Below, one piece after another: positions 17,089 to 25,981 of a stretch of 61,561 bases of DNA (position 1 is its first letter; each line of letters opens with the position of its first letter). Source of the stretch: an uncultured Eubacteriales bacterium (lineage in GTDB: Bacteria; Bacillota; Clostridia; Peptostreptococcales; Anaerovoracaceae); assembly GCA_900315555.1 (NCBI GenBank), contig OMZN01000038.1:1-61561 (forward strand), read 5' to 3'. The translations under genes and the position numbers were made by a program. The notes under the pieces are model-generated. The model saw nothing but the letters and a program-made list of their open reading frames with translations, was not told the origin of the DNA and did not search any database.

Positions 17089-20010
17089 ATGGCAGAGAGT
17101 AAACGAAGCCGGGACAAAAGCCGGGGTTCGAAGAAACAGCCAAAAACATCGAAACGTGAAACGTTGACGGATCTTTCCCGGCAACGTGATTCTGCACGCT
17201 CTTCACGCTCTTCACAGCGCACTGCCAGGAAGGATACCGGTGCATCCGGATCATCGACGAGAGGCAGGTATGCCGGCGGAAAGACCTCCGGACAAGAGAC
17301 TGAACGAAGGAAAGAGAACCGTGAGGCGGCGCCGGAAGAATACACCATGTGCGATCCTCTGCATCAGTTGATTGCGGCGCTGATCATGCTGGCAGTGGGA
17401 ATTTTTTTCGTACTCTCTCTGCATACCTCTATGGTGGGCGCTGCGGGTGCCGCAGTGGCACGCGCAGCCTGCGGCATGTTCGGCCTGGGCGGTTATTTTC
17501 TGGCCTATTTGCTGATTCTATATGCCATACTCATTCTCCTGGAAAAGACGGCGCCGTTTAAAAAGAGCACCATCGTTCTCCTGCTCATCACTTTTCTCAT
17601 GATCGATATTATCAATGCGGGACGTTTCATGGACGGTTACCGTTTTGCGGCGATGGATCCTGCCAGTGTATTCAGCGATGGTGCGGCTTTGCGGGGCGGT
17701 GGAGTCTTTGGTATGTATGCAGGTTATCTCCTGCACCGTTTTACTGGGCAGGTGGGTCTGTATCTGATAGCGGCTGTCGTCATTGTGATCTGCCTGCTTT
17801 TCCTGATGCATACCGGTGTCAGCCGCTTCTTTGATCGCCGTGCTGCCAGGAAGGAGCACGATCGGCAGGTTGCTGTGAGCCGGGAAAGATATAAAGATGC
17901 CAGCCGCTTTTCCGATGCACTAAGGAGGCGCAGAAGGGAAGAGGAGGAGACGATGGTGCTCTCTCTTCCGGAGGAAGACAGTGCCCCCTCGCCGACATCC
18001 CGGAAAGAAGGCTCTGACCGGCAGAACGATACTAAGCAGAAGAATCATCAGCATAAGATAAGAAAGCAGTCGCTTTTCGACTGGGATCGAAAGGAAGCGC
18101 ACCGCGCGCAGGATCAAAGCGCACAGGATAGAAAAAAGCTGTCCGCTTCCGAGAATCCCGGTCTGGACAATATCATCCAGCTGGTGAAGACGGAGGATCA
18201 TCTGGGCAGGAACGCCGACGGCTGCGGCATAACAGATTTTCGATCGGATGGACACGGCCGGCATGAGCCCGTAGTCTATGGCCTTTGCACGCAGGATCCT
18301 TTTGCGGCGTCATCCGGAGAAGATGCTGCACAGATACAGACAGGCAAATCGGCGCTTTCGGTGCCGCCGGCTTCGGAAGATACCGGTGCGGATAGCCAGG
18401 CAAGGAAAAAGGACGCTGCGCAGACAACGGCGGCCGGGGCGTCTTCTGATCTTGAACATCGGGCATCTTCTGCCATGGCGGGTCCGCAGCTTGGCGGTGC
18501 CAGCAGTGCCACGGCAGTCAGCGAAACGGAAAGCAGCGAAGGCGAGGTCAGCGATACACCTAAGAAGCGCCGCCCTTATCATCTGCCGCCGGCGAGTCTA
18601 TTGAACCGGCCCAAGTCTGACGGAAGCGCTACAGAATCCGCTGCGGCATTACGAGAGAAGGCACAGGTGCTCGAACAGACCCTGGCCAGCTTTCATGTTG
18701 ATGCGCGTGTGGTGAATATCATTTCAGGTCCTTCGGTAACCCGTTATGAGCTGGAGCCGGCGCGTGGTGTCAAAGTGCAGCGGATCACCAGCCTTGCCGA
18801 CGATATCGCGCTAAATATGCGGGCAAGAAGCATTCGTATTGAGGCACCTATTCCGGGGAAAGCGGCGGTCGGCATTGAGGTCGAAAATGAGAGCCGGCAG
18901 ATGGTCGGCTTTCGCGAGATCGTTGATTCTTCCGAATTCAAGAATCATCGCTCCAAGCTGGCTTTCACGGTCGGCAGGGACATCGGCGGCAAGCCGGTGG
19001 TGGCCGATCTGGCCAAGATGCCGCACATGCTCATTGCCGGCGCCACGGGTTCGGGCAAGTCGGTCTGCATCAACACCATCATCTGCAGCATCCTCTATAA
19101 GGCGCGTCCCGAGGAGGTCAGGATGGTGCTGATCGATCCCAAGATGGTGGAGCTGGGCAACTATAATGGCATTCCGCATCTTCTGGTGCCGGTTGTTACC
19201 GATGCGGCCAAGGCGGCGGCAGCACTGAACTGGGCCGTTTCGGAGATGAAGGAGCGGTACACGAAATTTGCCAAAACGCATGTCCGCAAGATTGCCGAGT
19301 ACAACAAGCTGATGCGCGAACATGGCGAAAAGGACGAAATCCTGCCCCAGATTGTCATCATTATTGATGAGCTGGCAGACCTGATGATGGTTGCAAGTTC
19401 TCAGGTGGAAGACTCTATCTGCCGGCTGGCGCAGCTTGCACGGGCAGCGGGCATGCACCTGGTGATTGCTACGCAGAGGCCATCGGTGGATGTCATCACC
19501 GGACTGATTAAAGCCAACGTGCCGTCCAGGATTGCCTTCACAGTCTCTTCACAGATCGATTCCAGAACCATCATCGATATGCCTGGCGCGGAGAAGCTGG
19601 TGGGCAATGGTGACATGCTTTTCCGCCCGCAGGATCTCAACAAGCCGAAGCGGATCCAGGGGCCCTATATTGATGATAATGAGATCCAGCGAATCATCGA
19701 TTTCGTCAAGGATCAGGGCGCCGGGGCTGAGTACAGTCAAACCGTGCTGGAGCAGATTGAGCAGGGTGGATCCTATGAGCATGACAGTGAGGAAGATCAG
19801 CTGATGGATGATGCTGTTGATACCGTCATTCGTGCCGGGCAGGCCAGCGTGTCGATGCTCCAGCGGCATTTCCGCATTGGCTACAACCGTGCAGCACGTA
19901 TCGTGGATGCTATGGAAGCGCAGGGCATCGTAGGACCGCAGGATGGCTCGCGGCCGCGGCAGGTGCTGATCAGCCGGGAAGAATATGAGCGCAGAAGGGA
20001 GAACGCATGA
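17089..20010 (+). CDS. ftsK: DNA translocase FtsK/SpoIIIE
   Basis: Septum-located ATP-driven DNA pump that clears chromosomes during division. 973 residues: a basic N-terminal tail (1-85), about four membrane helices (87-240), a long low-complexity linker to ~500, then the motor with Walker A GATGSGKSVCIN and Walker B IVIIIDELADLMM, and a C-terminal winged-helix gamma domain (QRHFRIGYNRAARIVDAM) that reads polarity sequences. The linker and extra N-terminal tail make it longer than B. subtilis SpoIIIE. It overlaps rimO by 4 bases. Confidence 0.95.
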   Translation: MAESKRSRDKSRGSKKQPKTSKRETLTDLSRQRDSARSSRSSQRTARKDTGASGSSTRGRYAGGKTSGQETERRKENREAAPEEYTMCDPLHQLIAALIMLAVGIFFVLSLHTSMVGAAGAAVARAACGMFGLGGYFLAYLLILYAILILLEKTAPFKKSTIVLLLITFLMIDIINAGRFMDGYRFAAMDPASVFSDGAALRGGGVFGMYAGYLLHRFTGQVGLYLIAAVVIVICLLFLMHTGVSRFFDRRAARKEHDRQVAVSRERYKDASRFSDALRRRRREEEETMVLSLPEEDSAPSPTSRKEGSDRQNDTKQKNHQHKIRKQSLFDWDRKEAHRAQDQSAQDRKKLSASENPGLDNIIQLVKTEDHLGRNADGCGITDFRSDGHGRHEPVVYGLCTQDPFAASSGEDAAQIQTGKSALSVPPASEDTGADSQARKKDAAQTTAAGASSDLEHRASSAMAGPQLGGASSATAVSETESSEGEVSDTPKKRRPYHLPPASLLNRPKSDGSATESAAALREKAQVLEQTLASFHVDARVVNIISGPSVTRYELEPARGVKVQRITSLADDIALNMRARSIRIEAPIPGKAAVGIEVENESRQMVGFREIVDSSEFKNHRSKLAFTVGRDIGGKPVVADLAKMPHMLIAGATGSGKSVCINTIICSILYKARPEEVRMVLIDPKMVELGNYNGIPHLLVPVVTDAAKAAAALNWAVSEMKERYTKFAKTHVRKIAEYNKLMREHGEKDEILPQIVIIIDELADLMMVASSQVEDSICRLAQLARAAGMHLVIATQRPSVDVITGLIKANVPSRIAFTVSSQIDSRTIIDMPGAEKLVGNGDMLFRPQDLNKPKRIQGPYIDDNEIQRIIDFVKDQGAGAEYSQTVLEQIEQGGSYEHDSEEDQLMDDAVDTVIRAGQASVSMLQRHFRIGYNRAARIVDAMEAQGIVGPQDGSRPRQVLISREEYERRRENA

Positions 20011-21308
20011 ACATTTACATCGAAACTCTTGGCTGTCCCAAGAATTTCAATGATTCTGAGGTAGCAGCCGGCATACTTGTCAACGCAGGTCACCGGATCG
20101 TCGATGATCCGGCTGCGGCAGATGCACTGATGCTGAATACCTGCGGCTTCATCGAAGATGCCAAGACAGAGTCCATTGCCGAAATGTTCCGCCTGGCGCA
20201 GATGGGCCGTCTTCTGATCGTCAGCGGCTGTCTGATCCAGCGCTACAGTGAGGAAATGTATAAGGAAGTCCCCGAGGTTGATATTTTTCTGGGGGTCAAT
20301 GACTATGATAAACTGCCCGAGATCCTGGCAAACCATGAGAAGGGGAAACGCGAAAAGCATGTTTCTTCGTACGAGAAAGAGCTTGAGAGCCCGTACCGCC
20401 GTCTGGAGGCGGTACCCTACACCGCCACGCTCAAGATCGCCGAGGGCTGCGACAATCACTGCACCTACTGCATCATTCCTAAAATTCGCGGACCTTACCG
20501 AAGCCGCCCCATGGAGGCGATCCTTGAAGAAGCCAAGCGTCTGGCTGCGGCCGGAACGAAGGAAATTCAGCTCATTGCGCAGGATACCAGCGCCTGGGGG
20601 ACAGATCTTTACGGTGCCAGCCGGCTGCCGGCACTTCTGCACCGGCTGGGAGAGGTAGAAGGAATCCGCTGGATCAGACTGATGTACTGCTATGAAGAGC
20701 GGATTACCGATGAACTGATCCGTGCGATGGCCAATGAACCAAAGGTTTGTCACTATATTGACATTCCGCTGCAGCACGCTTCTGATAAGGTGCTGCACGA
20801 GATGGGACGCAGGTCGACAAAAGACAGCATCTATAGTACAATCAATAGGTTAAGATCGGCCATTCCGGACATCCATATCCGAACCACCTTTATCACCGGT
20901 TTTCCCGGTGAGAGTGAGGCGGATTTTGCCGAGCTGGAGACAATGGTTGAGGAGGTCCGCTTTGAACGAATGGGTGTTTTTGCTTATTCCGCGGAAGAAG
21001 GGACGCCGGCGGCCGAACGCAGGGATCAGATTCCTCAGGAGATCAAGGAGGCGCGCCGCGATGCTCTGATGCGCCGGCAGGTGGAGATCTCGCTGGCGGT
21101 CAATCGTGCCAAGATTGGTCATATATATGAGGTTCTGCTCGATGAGCAGGACGAGGATGGTACGTGGATCGGCCGGACGCAGTATGATGCCCCCGAGATT
21201 GACTGCAGTGTACTCGTGCAGGCGAGGAGGTCTCATCAATCCGGCGATATGATTCGTGTACAGGTGGAGGATGCATTTGACTACGACCTTGTGGGTCGGG
21301 AGGTATAG
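20007..21308 (+). CDS. rimO: Ribosomal protein S12 methylthiotransferase
   Basis: Radical-SAM enzyme that puts a methylthio group on an aspartate of ribosomal protein S12. 433 residues. The N-terminal domain binds the auxiliary [4Fe-4S] cluster through cysteines in ETLGCPKNFNDSE, LNTCGFI and VSGCLIQRY; the radical-SAM motif is CDNHCTYC; the C terminus is a TRAM domain. TLGCPKN with the ILVN spacing separates it from MiaB. Start ATG overlaps the ftsK stop. Confidence 0.95.
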   Translation: MNIYIETLGCPKNFNDSEVAAGILVNAGHRIVDDPAAADALMLNTCGFIEDAKTESIAEMFRLAQMGRLLIVSGCLIQRYSEEMYKEVPEVDIFLGVNDYDKLPEILANHEKGKREKHVSSYEKELESPYRRLEAVPYTATLKIAEGCDNHCTYCIIPKIRGPYRSRPMEAILEEAKRLAAAGTKEIQLIAQDTSAWGTDLYGASRLPALLHRLGEVEGIRWIRLMYCYEERITDELIRAMANEPKVCHYIDIPLQHASDKVLHEMGRRSTKDSIYSTINRLRSAIPDIHIRTTFITGFPGESEADFAELETMVEEVRFERMGVFAYSAEEGTPAAERRDQIPQEIKEARRDALMRRQVEISLAVNRAKIGHIYEVLLDEQDEDGTWIGRTQYDAPEIDCSVLVQARRSHQSGDMIRVQVEDAFDYDLVGREV

Positions 21309-21313
21309 GACGT

Positions 21314-21850
21314 ATGAATTTGCCAAACAAGCTGACCATGGGAAGGATTATTGCGATCCCTGTGTTCATCATCGTGTTTCTCATGGGACATGCAGTCACT
21401 GCCACGATTATCTTTATCGCTGCCGCTGCTACGGATGCATTGGATGGACACATTGCCCGCAAGAGAGGCCTTGTGACAAACTTTGGAAAGCTGATGGATC
21501 CTCTCGCAGATAAGCTTCTGACCATGTCTGCCTTCCTTGTGCTGGTGGGCGAGGGCACGGTAGCTTCCTGGATTGTGGTCATCATTTTAGGACGGGAATT
21601 TGCAGTCACCGGTCTGCGTCAGATCGCGGCGGCCGATGGCGTGGTTATGGCAGCCGGTATGACGGGCAAGGTCAAGACCGTGCTGCAGATGGTGGCGATC
21701 CCGCAGCTGCTTCTCGGCAATTGGCCGGGATGCTACCTGCATATTCCGCTTGATCAGATCTGCCTTTGGGCGTGCATGATCATGGCGGTCGTAAGCGGTA
21801 TCGAATACTTTGTAAAGAACTGGCATGTCGTCACCAGCCAGGGCATGTAG
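21314..21850 (+). CDS. pgsA: CDP-diacylglycerol-glycerol-3-phosphate 3-phosphatidyltransferase
   Basis: Membrane enzyme making phosphatidylglycerol phosphate, first committed step to phosphatidylglycerol. 178 residues, several membrane helices. The CDP-alcohol phosphotransferase motif is complete: DALDGHIARKRGLVTNFGKL continuing MDPLADK, with all conserved Asp, Gly and Arg residues. NLPNKLTMGRIIAIP is the usual start. Six bases after rimO and likely in one operon with ftsK, rimO and cinA. Confidence 0.95.
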   Translation: MNLPNKLTMGRIIAIPVFIIVFLMGHAVTATIIFIAAAATDALDGHIARKRGLVTNFGKLMDPLADKLLTMSAFLVLVGEGTVASWIVVIILGREFAVTGLRQIAAADGVVMAAGMTGKVKTVLQMVAIPQLLLGNWPGCYLHIPLDQICLWACMIMAVVSGIEYFVKNWHVVTSQGM

Positions 21851-21892
21851 CAGCGATGGCCACAGGACAGAAACTGAAAGGAGCGTCATCTC

Positions 21893-23170
21893 GTGAAAAT
21901 TTCGCTGATTAGCGTCGGAACGGAAATGCTGATGGGCCAGACGGTGAATACCAATGCGGTCTATCTGTCGCAGGAGCTGAATAAGATCGGTCTGGATGTG
22001 ATGTACCATCATACGGTAGGAGACAATCCCCGGCGGCTGCGCGACCTGATTGATCTCGCCTATAAAGACTGTGACGTGGTGATCACAACCGGCGGACTGG
22101 GACCGACGCAGGATGATCTGACCAAGGAAATCGTCACAGAGGTCCTGGGGGATCATCTCGTGCTGGACGAGGCTATTTTGGATGACTTGAAACAGAATTT
22201 CAAAGAGCAGGGCAAACCTTTCACTGACAATAACCGCAAGCAGTGCCTGCTTCCTTCCAAGGGCATCACTTTTGACAACCGCAAGGGTACAGCACCCGGC
22301 TTCGCACTGGAGATGGACGGCAGGATCGCCATCTGCATGCCCGGGCCTCCATATGAAATGAAGGATATGTATGTTCGCCATGTGCGTCCCTATCTGGAGG
22401 CAAAGAGTGGTCAGGCACTCCGTTTTCGGGATATCCGCTGCTATGGTATCGGCGAGTCGCGCCTTGAGACCGAGCTTCTGGATTTGATCGAGGGGCAGAG
22501 CAATCCTACACTGGCGACGTATGCGATGGAAGATGAATGCTATCTTCGGATCACGGCGAAGGCTGACAGCGAGGCAGAGGCAGAAGCCATGATCGATGCT
22601 TACATGCCGGCTGTCCGTGAGCGCATCGGCGCGTATATTTACAGTGAGCAAGGTGAGGAGTTGATTGACGTAACGGCCAGACTGCTCTTTGAACAGCATA
22701 TCACTGTCTCCTGTGCAGAGTCGCTGACCGGCGGACTGTTTGCGAGCACACTGGTGTCGGTGCCCGGGATGAGCGCTGTTTTCGATCGCGGCCTTGTAAC
22801 CTACAGCAACCGGGCCAAGATGGAGGAGCTGGGGGTATCCGAAGAGACCATTGCACGCTATACAGAGGTCAGCTATGAGACGGCGAAAGAAATGGCGGCG
22901 GGTGTCCGCCGTGTATCGGGCAGTATGCTCGGCGTTTCCTGTACCGGGGTGGCAGGACCCGACGGCGGCACAAAGCAGGATCCGCCCGGCACCGCTTACA
23001 TCGGCATTTCCTTCGGCAATGAGACATATGCCAAGCGGATTGTCACGCGCAATCTCGGACGCAATGAAAACCGCCACAGTACGATGATGGCCATGCTCTA
23101 CGAGGTTTATCGCTGTGCTAAGGCCTGTGCGGATGCAGAAGCGCCGGATGAAGGACAGGAAAAGAACTGA
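21893..23170 (+). CDS. cinA: CinA family protein (nucleotide pyrophosphatase / NMN amidohydrolase)
   Basis: Two-domain protein of 425 residues. The N-terminal MoeA/MogA-like domain (VGTEMLMGQTVNTNA, ITTGGLGPTQDD) is associated with ADP-ribose pyrophosphatase activity; the C-terminal CinA domain (VSCAESLTGGLFAS, TGVAGPDGGT) is the nicotinamide-nucleotide amidase. Start is GTG at 21893 following GAAAGGAG. In many Firmicutes cinA sits between pgsA and recA; recA is not next to it here, which is a break in the usual order. Confidence 0.94.
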   Translation: MKISLISVGTEMLMGQTVNTNAVYLSQELNKIGLDVMYHHTVGDNPRRLRDLIDLAYKDCDVVITTGGLGPTQDDLTKEIVTEVLGDHLVLDEAILDDLKQNFKEQGKPFTDNNRKQCLLPSKGITFDNRKGTAPGFALEMDGRIAICMPGPPYEMKDMYVRHVRPYLEAKSGQALRFRDIRCYGIGESRLETELLDLIEGQSNPTLATYAMEDECYLRITAKADSEAEAEAMIDAYMPAVRERIGAYIYSEQGEELIDVTARLLFEQHITVSCAESLTGGLFASTLVSVPGMSAVFDRGLVTYSNRAKMEELGVSEETIARYTEVSYETAKEMAAGVRRVSGSMLGVSCTGVAGPDGGTKQDPPGTAYIGISFGNETYAKRIVTRNLGRNENRHSTMMAMLYEVYRCAKACADAEAPDEGQEKN

Positions 23171-23211
23171 CAGAACGTAGTAGCGAGAAGGAAACACCAA
23201 GGACATTGAGC

Positions 23212-24651
23212 ATGAGAAGTGACAAACACCGCAGCAGCCATCCCGAACTGAACGATTACTTCAAGGATCGTCAGGCAGAGATCGATGCTTTTCGAAAGGA
23301 ATATGAGGAGGAACCCTCTGCCCGTGCTGAGGCTTCTTCAGAGGCTGCATCCGCAGAGCATGACAGACATTCTGCAGCGCAGAAAGCATACGGTGAGGCA
23401 GGCGGCAGCAGGAAGCCGCCATACATGGACCATACGGAGGCTGAGGAAGCCGGTATAGCGCAGAAGCTGCCCAAAAAAAGCTGGAGCCGGCGGCGCATTG
23501 TCCTTACGATTATCATTGCCATCCTGATCATCTGCGCCTGTGGCTGTACCGGTGCCTGGTATCTTTTGCATCATGCTACCAGCAAAATGGAAAAGGTGAA
23601 TACCAGCTACAAGGATTTTGACATCAATGCACGGGTGGAAAAGCAGCTGAAGAATTACGAGAACATTGCCATCCTTGGCGTGGATGCGAGGAAAAATGAA
23701 AAGATCAAGGGCTCTCGCTCTGATGCGATCATCGTCTGCAGCATCAACAAGAAGACGAAGGATGTCAAGATGATGTCCATCATGCGGGACAGCTATCTGG
23801 AGATCGAGGATGTAAACAACAAAAAATATTTTGACAAGATCACCCATGCGCATGCTTACGGCGGTGCTACCGATACGGCCAAGGCGCTGAATCGGAATTT
23901 GGATCTTAACATTCAGGAATTCCTTGTATTTAACTGGAAGGCGGTTGCAGATATGGTGGATGCGCTGGGCGGTATCACGGTTGACATTCAGTCCAACGAA
24001 CTCAACGACCTCAACCAATATGGTCAGGAGAGCGCCAAGAACGTGGGGAAGAGCTATACCCCGATCACGACGACCGGCAGGCAGACGATCGATGGAGCGC
24101 AGGCGGTGACCTACTGCAGGATCCGCAAAACGTCCGGCGGCGATGAGGGAAGAGCGAATCGCTACAAGAGAGTCATGAGCGCCCTGCTTAAGAAGGCCAG
24201 GAAGATGGATTCCTCTAATCTGCGAAGCGTGGTATCCAATGTGCTGCCGGAGATCCAGACGAATGTGAGTGACAGCACGCTTCTGGGAATCATGATGAAT
24301 GCCAGTGAATACACCATCGGCAAGACGTATTCCTGGCCGCCCGATTTTTACGGCGGCCTGATTAACGGTACCTGGTATGCAGTGCCCACGACGCTGCAGA
24401 GCAATGTGCAGTGGCTGCACGAAAAGCTCTTTGGCCAGAAAGACTATACGCTGACGAAACGCGCACAGCGTCTTTCGCAGCAGATCATTGAACAAAGCGG
24501 CTACGGCGCGGATGCATCCAGCAGCGAGGGCGGTACGTCGAGCGGAACCTCCACCGGTGCTTCCGCATCAGGTACAAGCAGCAGTTCTGCCGGTACCAGC
24601 GGACAGAGCGGGGCGGGTGTCAAAGGACAATATGCGCAGCCGCAGCAATAG
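23212..24651 (+). CDS. LytR-CpsA-Psr (LCP) family cell-wall polymer ligase
   Basis: LCP enzymes move lipid-linked teichoic acids or polysaccharides onto peptidoglycan outside the membrane. 479 residues from the ATG at 23212, chosen because AAGGA sits 8 bases upstream; a TTG at 23206 adds two residues. Layout: a charged cytoplasmic tail (~1-95), one membrane helix (RRIVLTIIIAILIICACGC), the LCP domain (NIAILGVDARKNE, RSDAIIV, MSIMRDSYLEI, TYCRIRKTSGG, with Asp and Arg residues for phosphate binding), and a Ser/Gly/Thr-rich tail. A second LCP gene lies 1.3 kb downstream, and a polymer locus follows. Confidence 0.93.
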   Translation: MRSDKHRSSHPELNDYFKDRQAEIDAFRKEYEEEPSARAEASSEAASAEHDRHSAAQKAYGEAGGSRKPPYMDHTEAEEAGIAQKLPKKSWSRRRIVLTIIIAILIICACGCTGAWYLLHHATSKMEKVNTSYKDFDINARVEKQLKNYENIAILGVDARKNEKIKGSRSDAIIVCSINKKTKDVKMMSIMRDSYLEIEDVNNKKYFDKITHAHAYGGATDTAKALNRNLDLNIQEFLVFNWKAVADMVDALGGITVDIQSNELNDLNQYGQESAKNVGKSYTPITTTGRQTIDGAQAVTYCRIRKTSGGDEGRANRYKRVMSALLKKARKMDSSNLRSVVSNVLPEIQTNVSDSTLLGIMMNASEYTIGKTYSWPPDFYGGLINGTWYAVPTTLQSNVQWLHEKLFGQKDYTLTKRAQRLSQQIIEQSGYGADASSSEGGTSSGTSTGASASGTSSSSAGTSGQSGAGVKGQYAQPQQ

Positions 24652-24663
24652 AAACGAAACGAT

Positions 24664-25545
24664 ATGGAAATGAACAGTGAAAAAACCTATGCGGTATTGA
24701 TCGACGGAGACAATATCGCAACCAAATACATCGGCGATGTCATCAACGAGCTTTCCTCGTATGGAACCCTGACAATCAAGAGGGTATATGGTGATTTTAA
24801 GAATCCCAGACTGAAGGAATGGGAAAGAATTTCACTCAAGTATTCGATCATCCCGGTGCAGCAGTACGAGAATACCAAGGGCAAGAATTCCACCGATATG
24901 GTTATGGCGATTGATGCTATGGACATCCTTCACAGCGGTGAGGTGGACGGCTTCTGCATCATCAGCAGCGACAGTGACTTTACGCGTCTTGCGGCCCGCC
25001 TTCGGGAATCGGGGCGAGAGGTCATCGGCATGGGCAACCGCAATACGGTGCCGGCTTTCATGGCTGCCTGCTCCACGTTCAAGAAACTTGAAAACCTCGG
25101 CGAAAAGGAAGAGGAAGAGCTGGCCGATATGAGTACGATCAAGGAGGAAATCATGGATATTCTCTCTGAAACGGAGGATGATACCATGTACACCAGCCGC
25201 CTTCGGGACACGCTGGTGCGGCGTAATCCCGGATTTGACATCAAGGATTATGGCTTCTCCAAATTTTCCGCCTTCCTGCAGAGCATCGACAGCCTTCAGC
25301 TGTACGAACGCGGCACCAAGGTGGGCATCAAGGGGTCGACCGCTGCGGAGATCCGCGACATGGTGACAACCTTGGTAAAGCGAGGCAGTTATACTACGAA
25401 TGAACTCAACGGTCTGATCAAGCGGCGTTATCCGGATTTCAACCTCAAGAGCATCGGCTTTTCCAGCTGGCGCAGCTTTATCAACAGCATGGGCATGTGG
25501 ATTGATTCGCATAAGCATGTGAAAATGCACAGCAGATCGATCTGA
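24664..25545 (+). CDS. NYN-domain protein with two OST-HTH/LOTUS domains
   Basis: 293 residues. The N-terminal ~150 form a NYN (PIN-like) domain: YAVLIDGDNIATKYI, GKNSTDMVMAIDAMDIL and FCIISSDSDFTRLAARLRES give the acidic residues of a metal-dependent ribonuclease. Two C-terminal LOTUS/OST-HTH repeats follow (about 155-225 and 228-290; each ends FSKFSAFL or FSSWRSFI). Such proteins are thought to bind or cut RNA, but the bacterial role is unknown. It sits 12 bases after one LCP gene and upstream of GtrA and another LCP gene, an odd place for an RNA protein; no secretion signal, so cytoplasmic. Confidence 0.85.
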   Translation: MEMNSEKTYAVLIDGDNIATKYIGDVINELSSYGTLTIKRVYGDFKNPRLKEWERISLKYSIIPVQQYENTKGKNSTDMVMAIDAMDILHSGEVDGFCIISSDSDFTRLAARLRESGREVIGMGNRNTVPAFMAACSTFKKLENLGEKEEEELADMSTIKEEIMDILSETEDDTMYTSRLRDTLVRRNPGFDIKDYGFSKFSAFLQSIDSLQLYERGTKVGIKGSTAAEIRDMVTTLVKRGSYTTNELNGLIKRRYPDFNLKSIGFSSWRSFINSMGMWIDSHKHVKMHSRSI

Positions 25546-25567
25546 GAGAAGAAGAGAGACTGATCCA

Positions 25568-25981
25568 GTGAGAGATAAGATCAAGAAACTGATATTACAA
25601 TTCATCCATTTTTCCTTCGTGGGCGTAACCTGTTTTGCCATCGATTATTGCCTCATGGTGCTCCTGAAGGAGGTGGGTGGTATCGGCTACCTTGTTTCCT
25701 CAGGCATTTCTTTCACTATTGCCACGGTGATCAATTACTTCCTTTCCAGCAAGTTTGTGTTCGATCACCAGACGAAGGGCCGGTTTGACCTGATCATCTT
25801 CGTCCTGCTGGGGGCAGGCGGCCTGGGAATCAACCAGATACTGATGTGGGTCCTTACGGAGAAGGCGGGGATCATCTATCTTGTGAGCAAGCTGATCTCC
25901 GGCATCTTAGTATCTTTTTATAATTTTGTTACCAGAAAACTGTTTCTGGAACGGGGAAAGCGGCACGAGGTGGCATCATGA
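25568..25981 (+). CDS. GtrA family membrane protein
   Basis: 137 residues with four hydrophobic helices, typical of GtrA, thought to help move polyprenyl-linked sugars across the membrane. FIHFSFVGVTCFAIDYCLMV, TVINYFLSSKFVF and VSFYNFVTRKLFLE are the family features. Start is GTG at 25568 with a weak purine-rich upstream site. It overlaps the following LCP gene by 4 bases (ATGA), linking lipid-sugar flipping with wall attachment. Confidence 0.88.
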   Translation: MRDKIKKLILQFIHFSFVGVTCFAIDYCLMVLLKEVGGIGYLVSSGISFTIATVINYFLSSKFVFDHQTKGRFDLIIFVLLGAGGLGINQILMWVLTEKAGIIYLVSKLISGILVSFYNFVTRKLFLERGKRHEVAS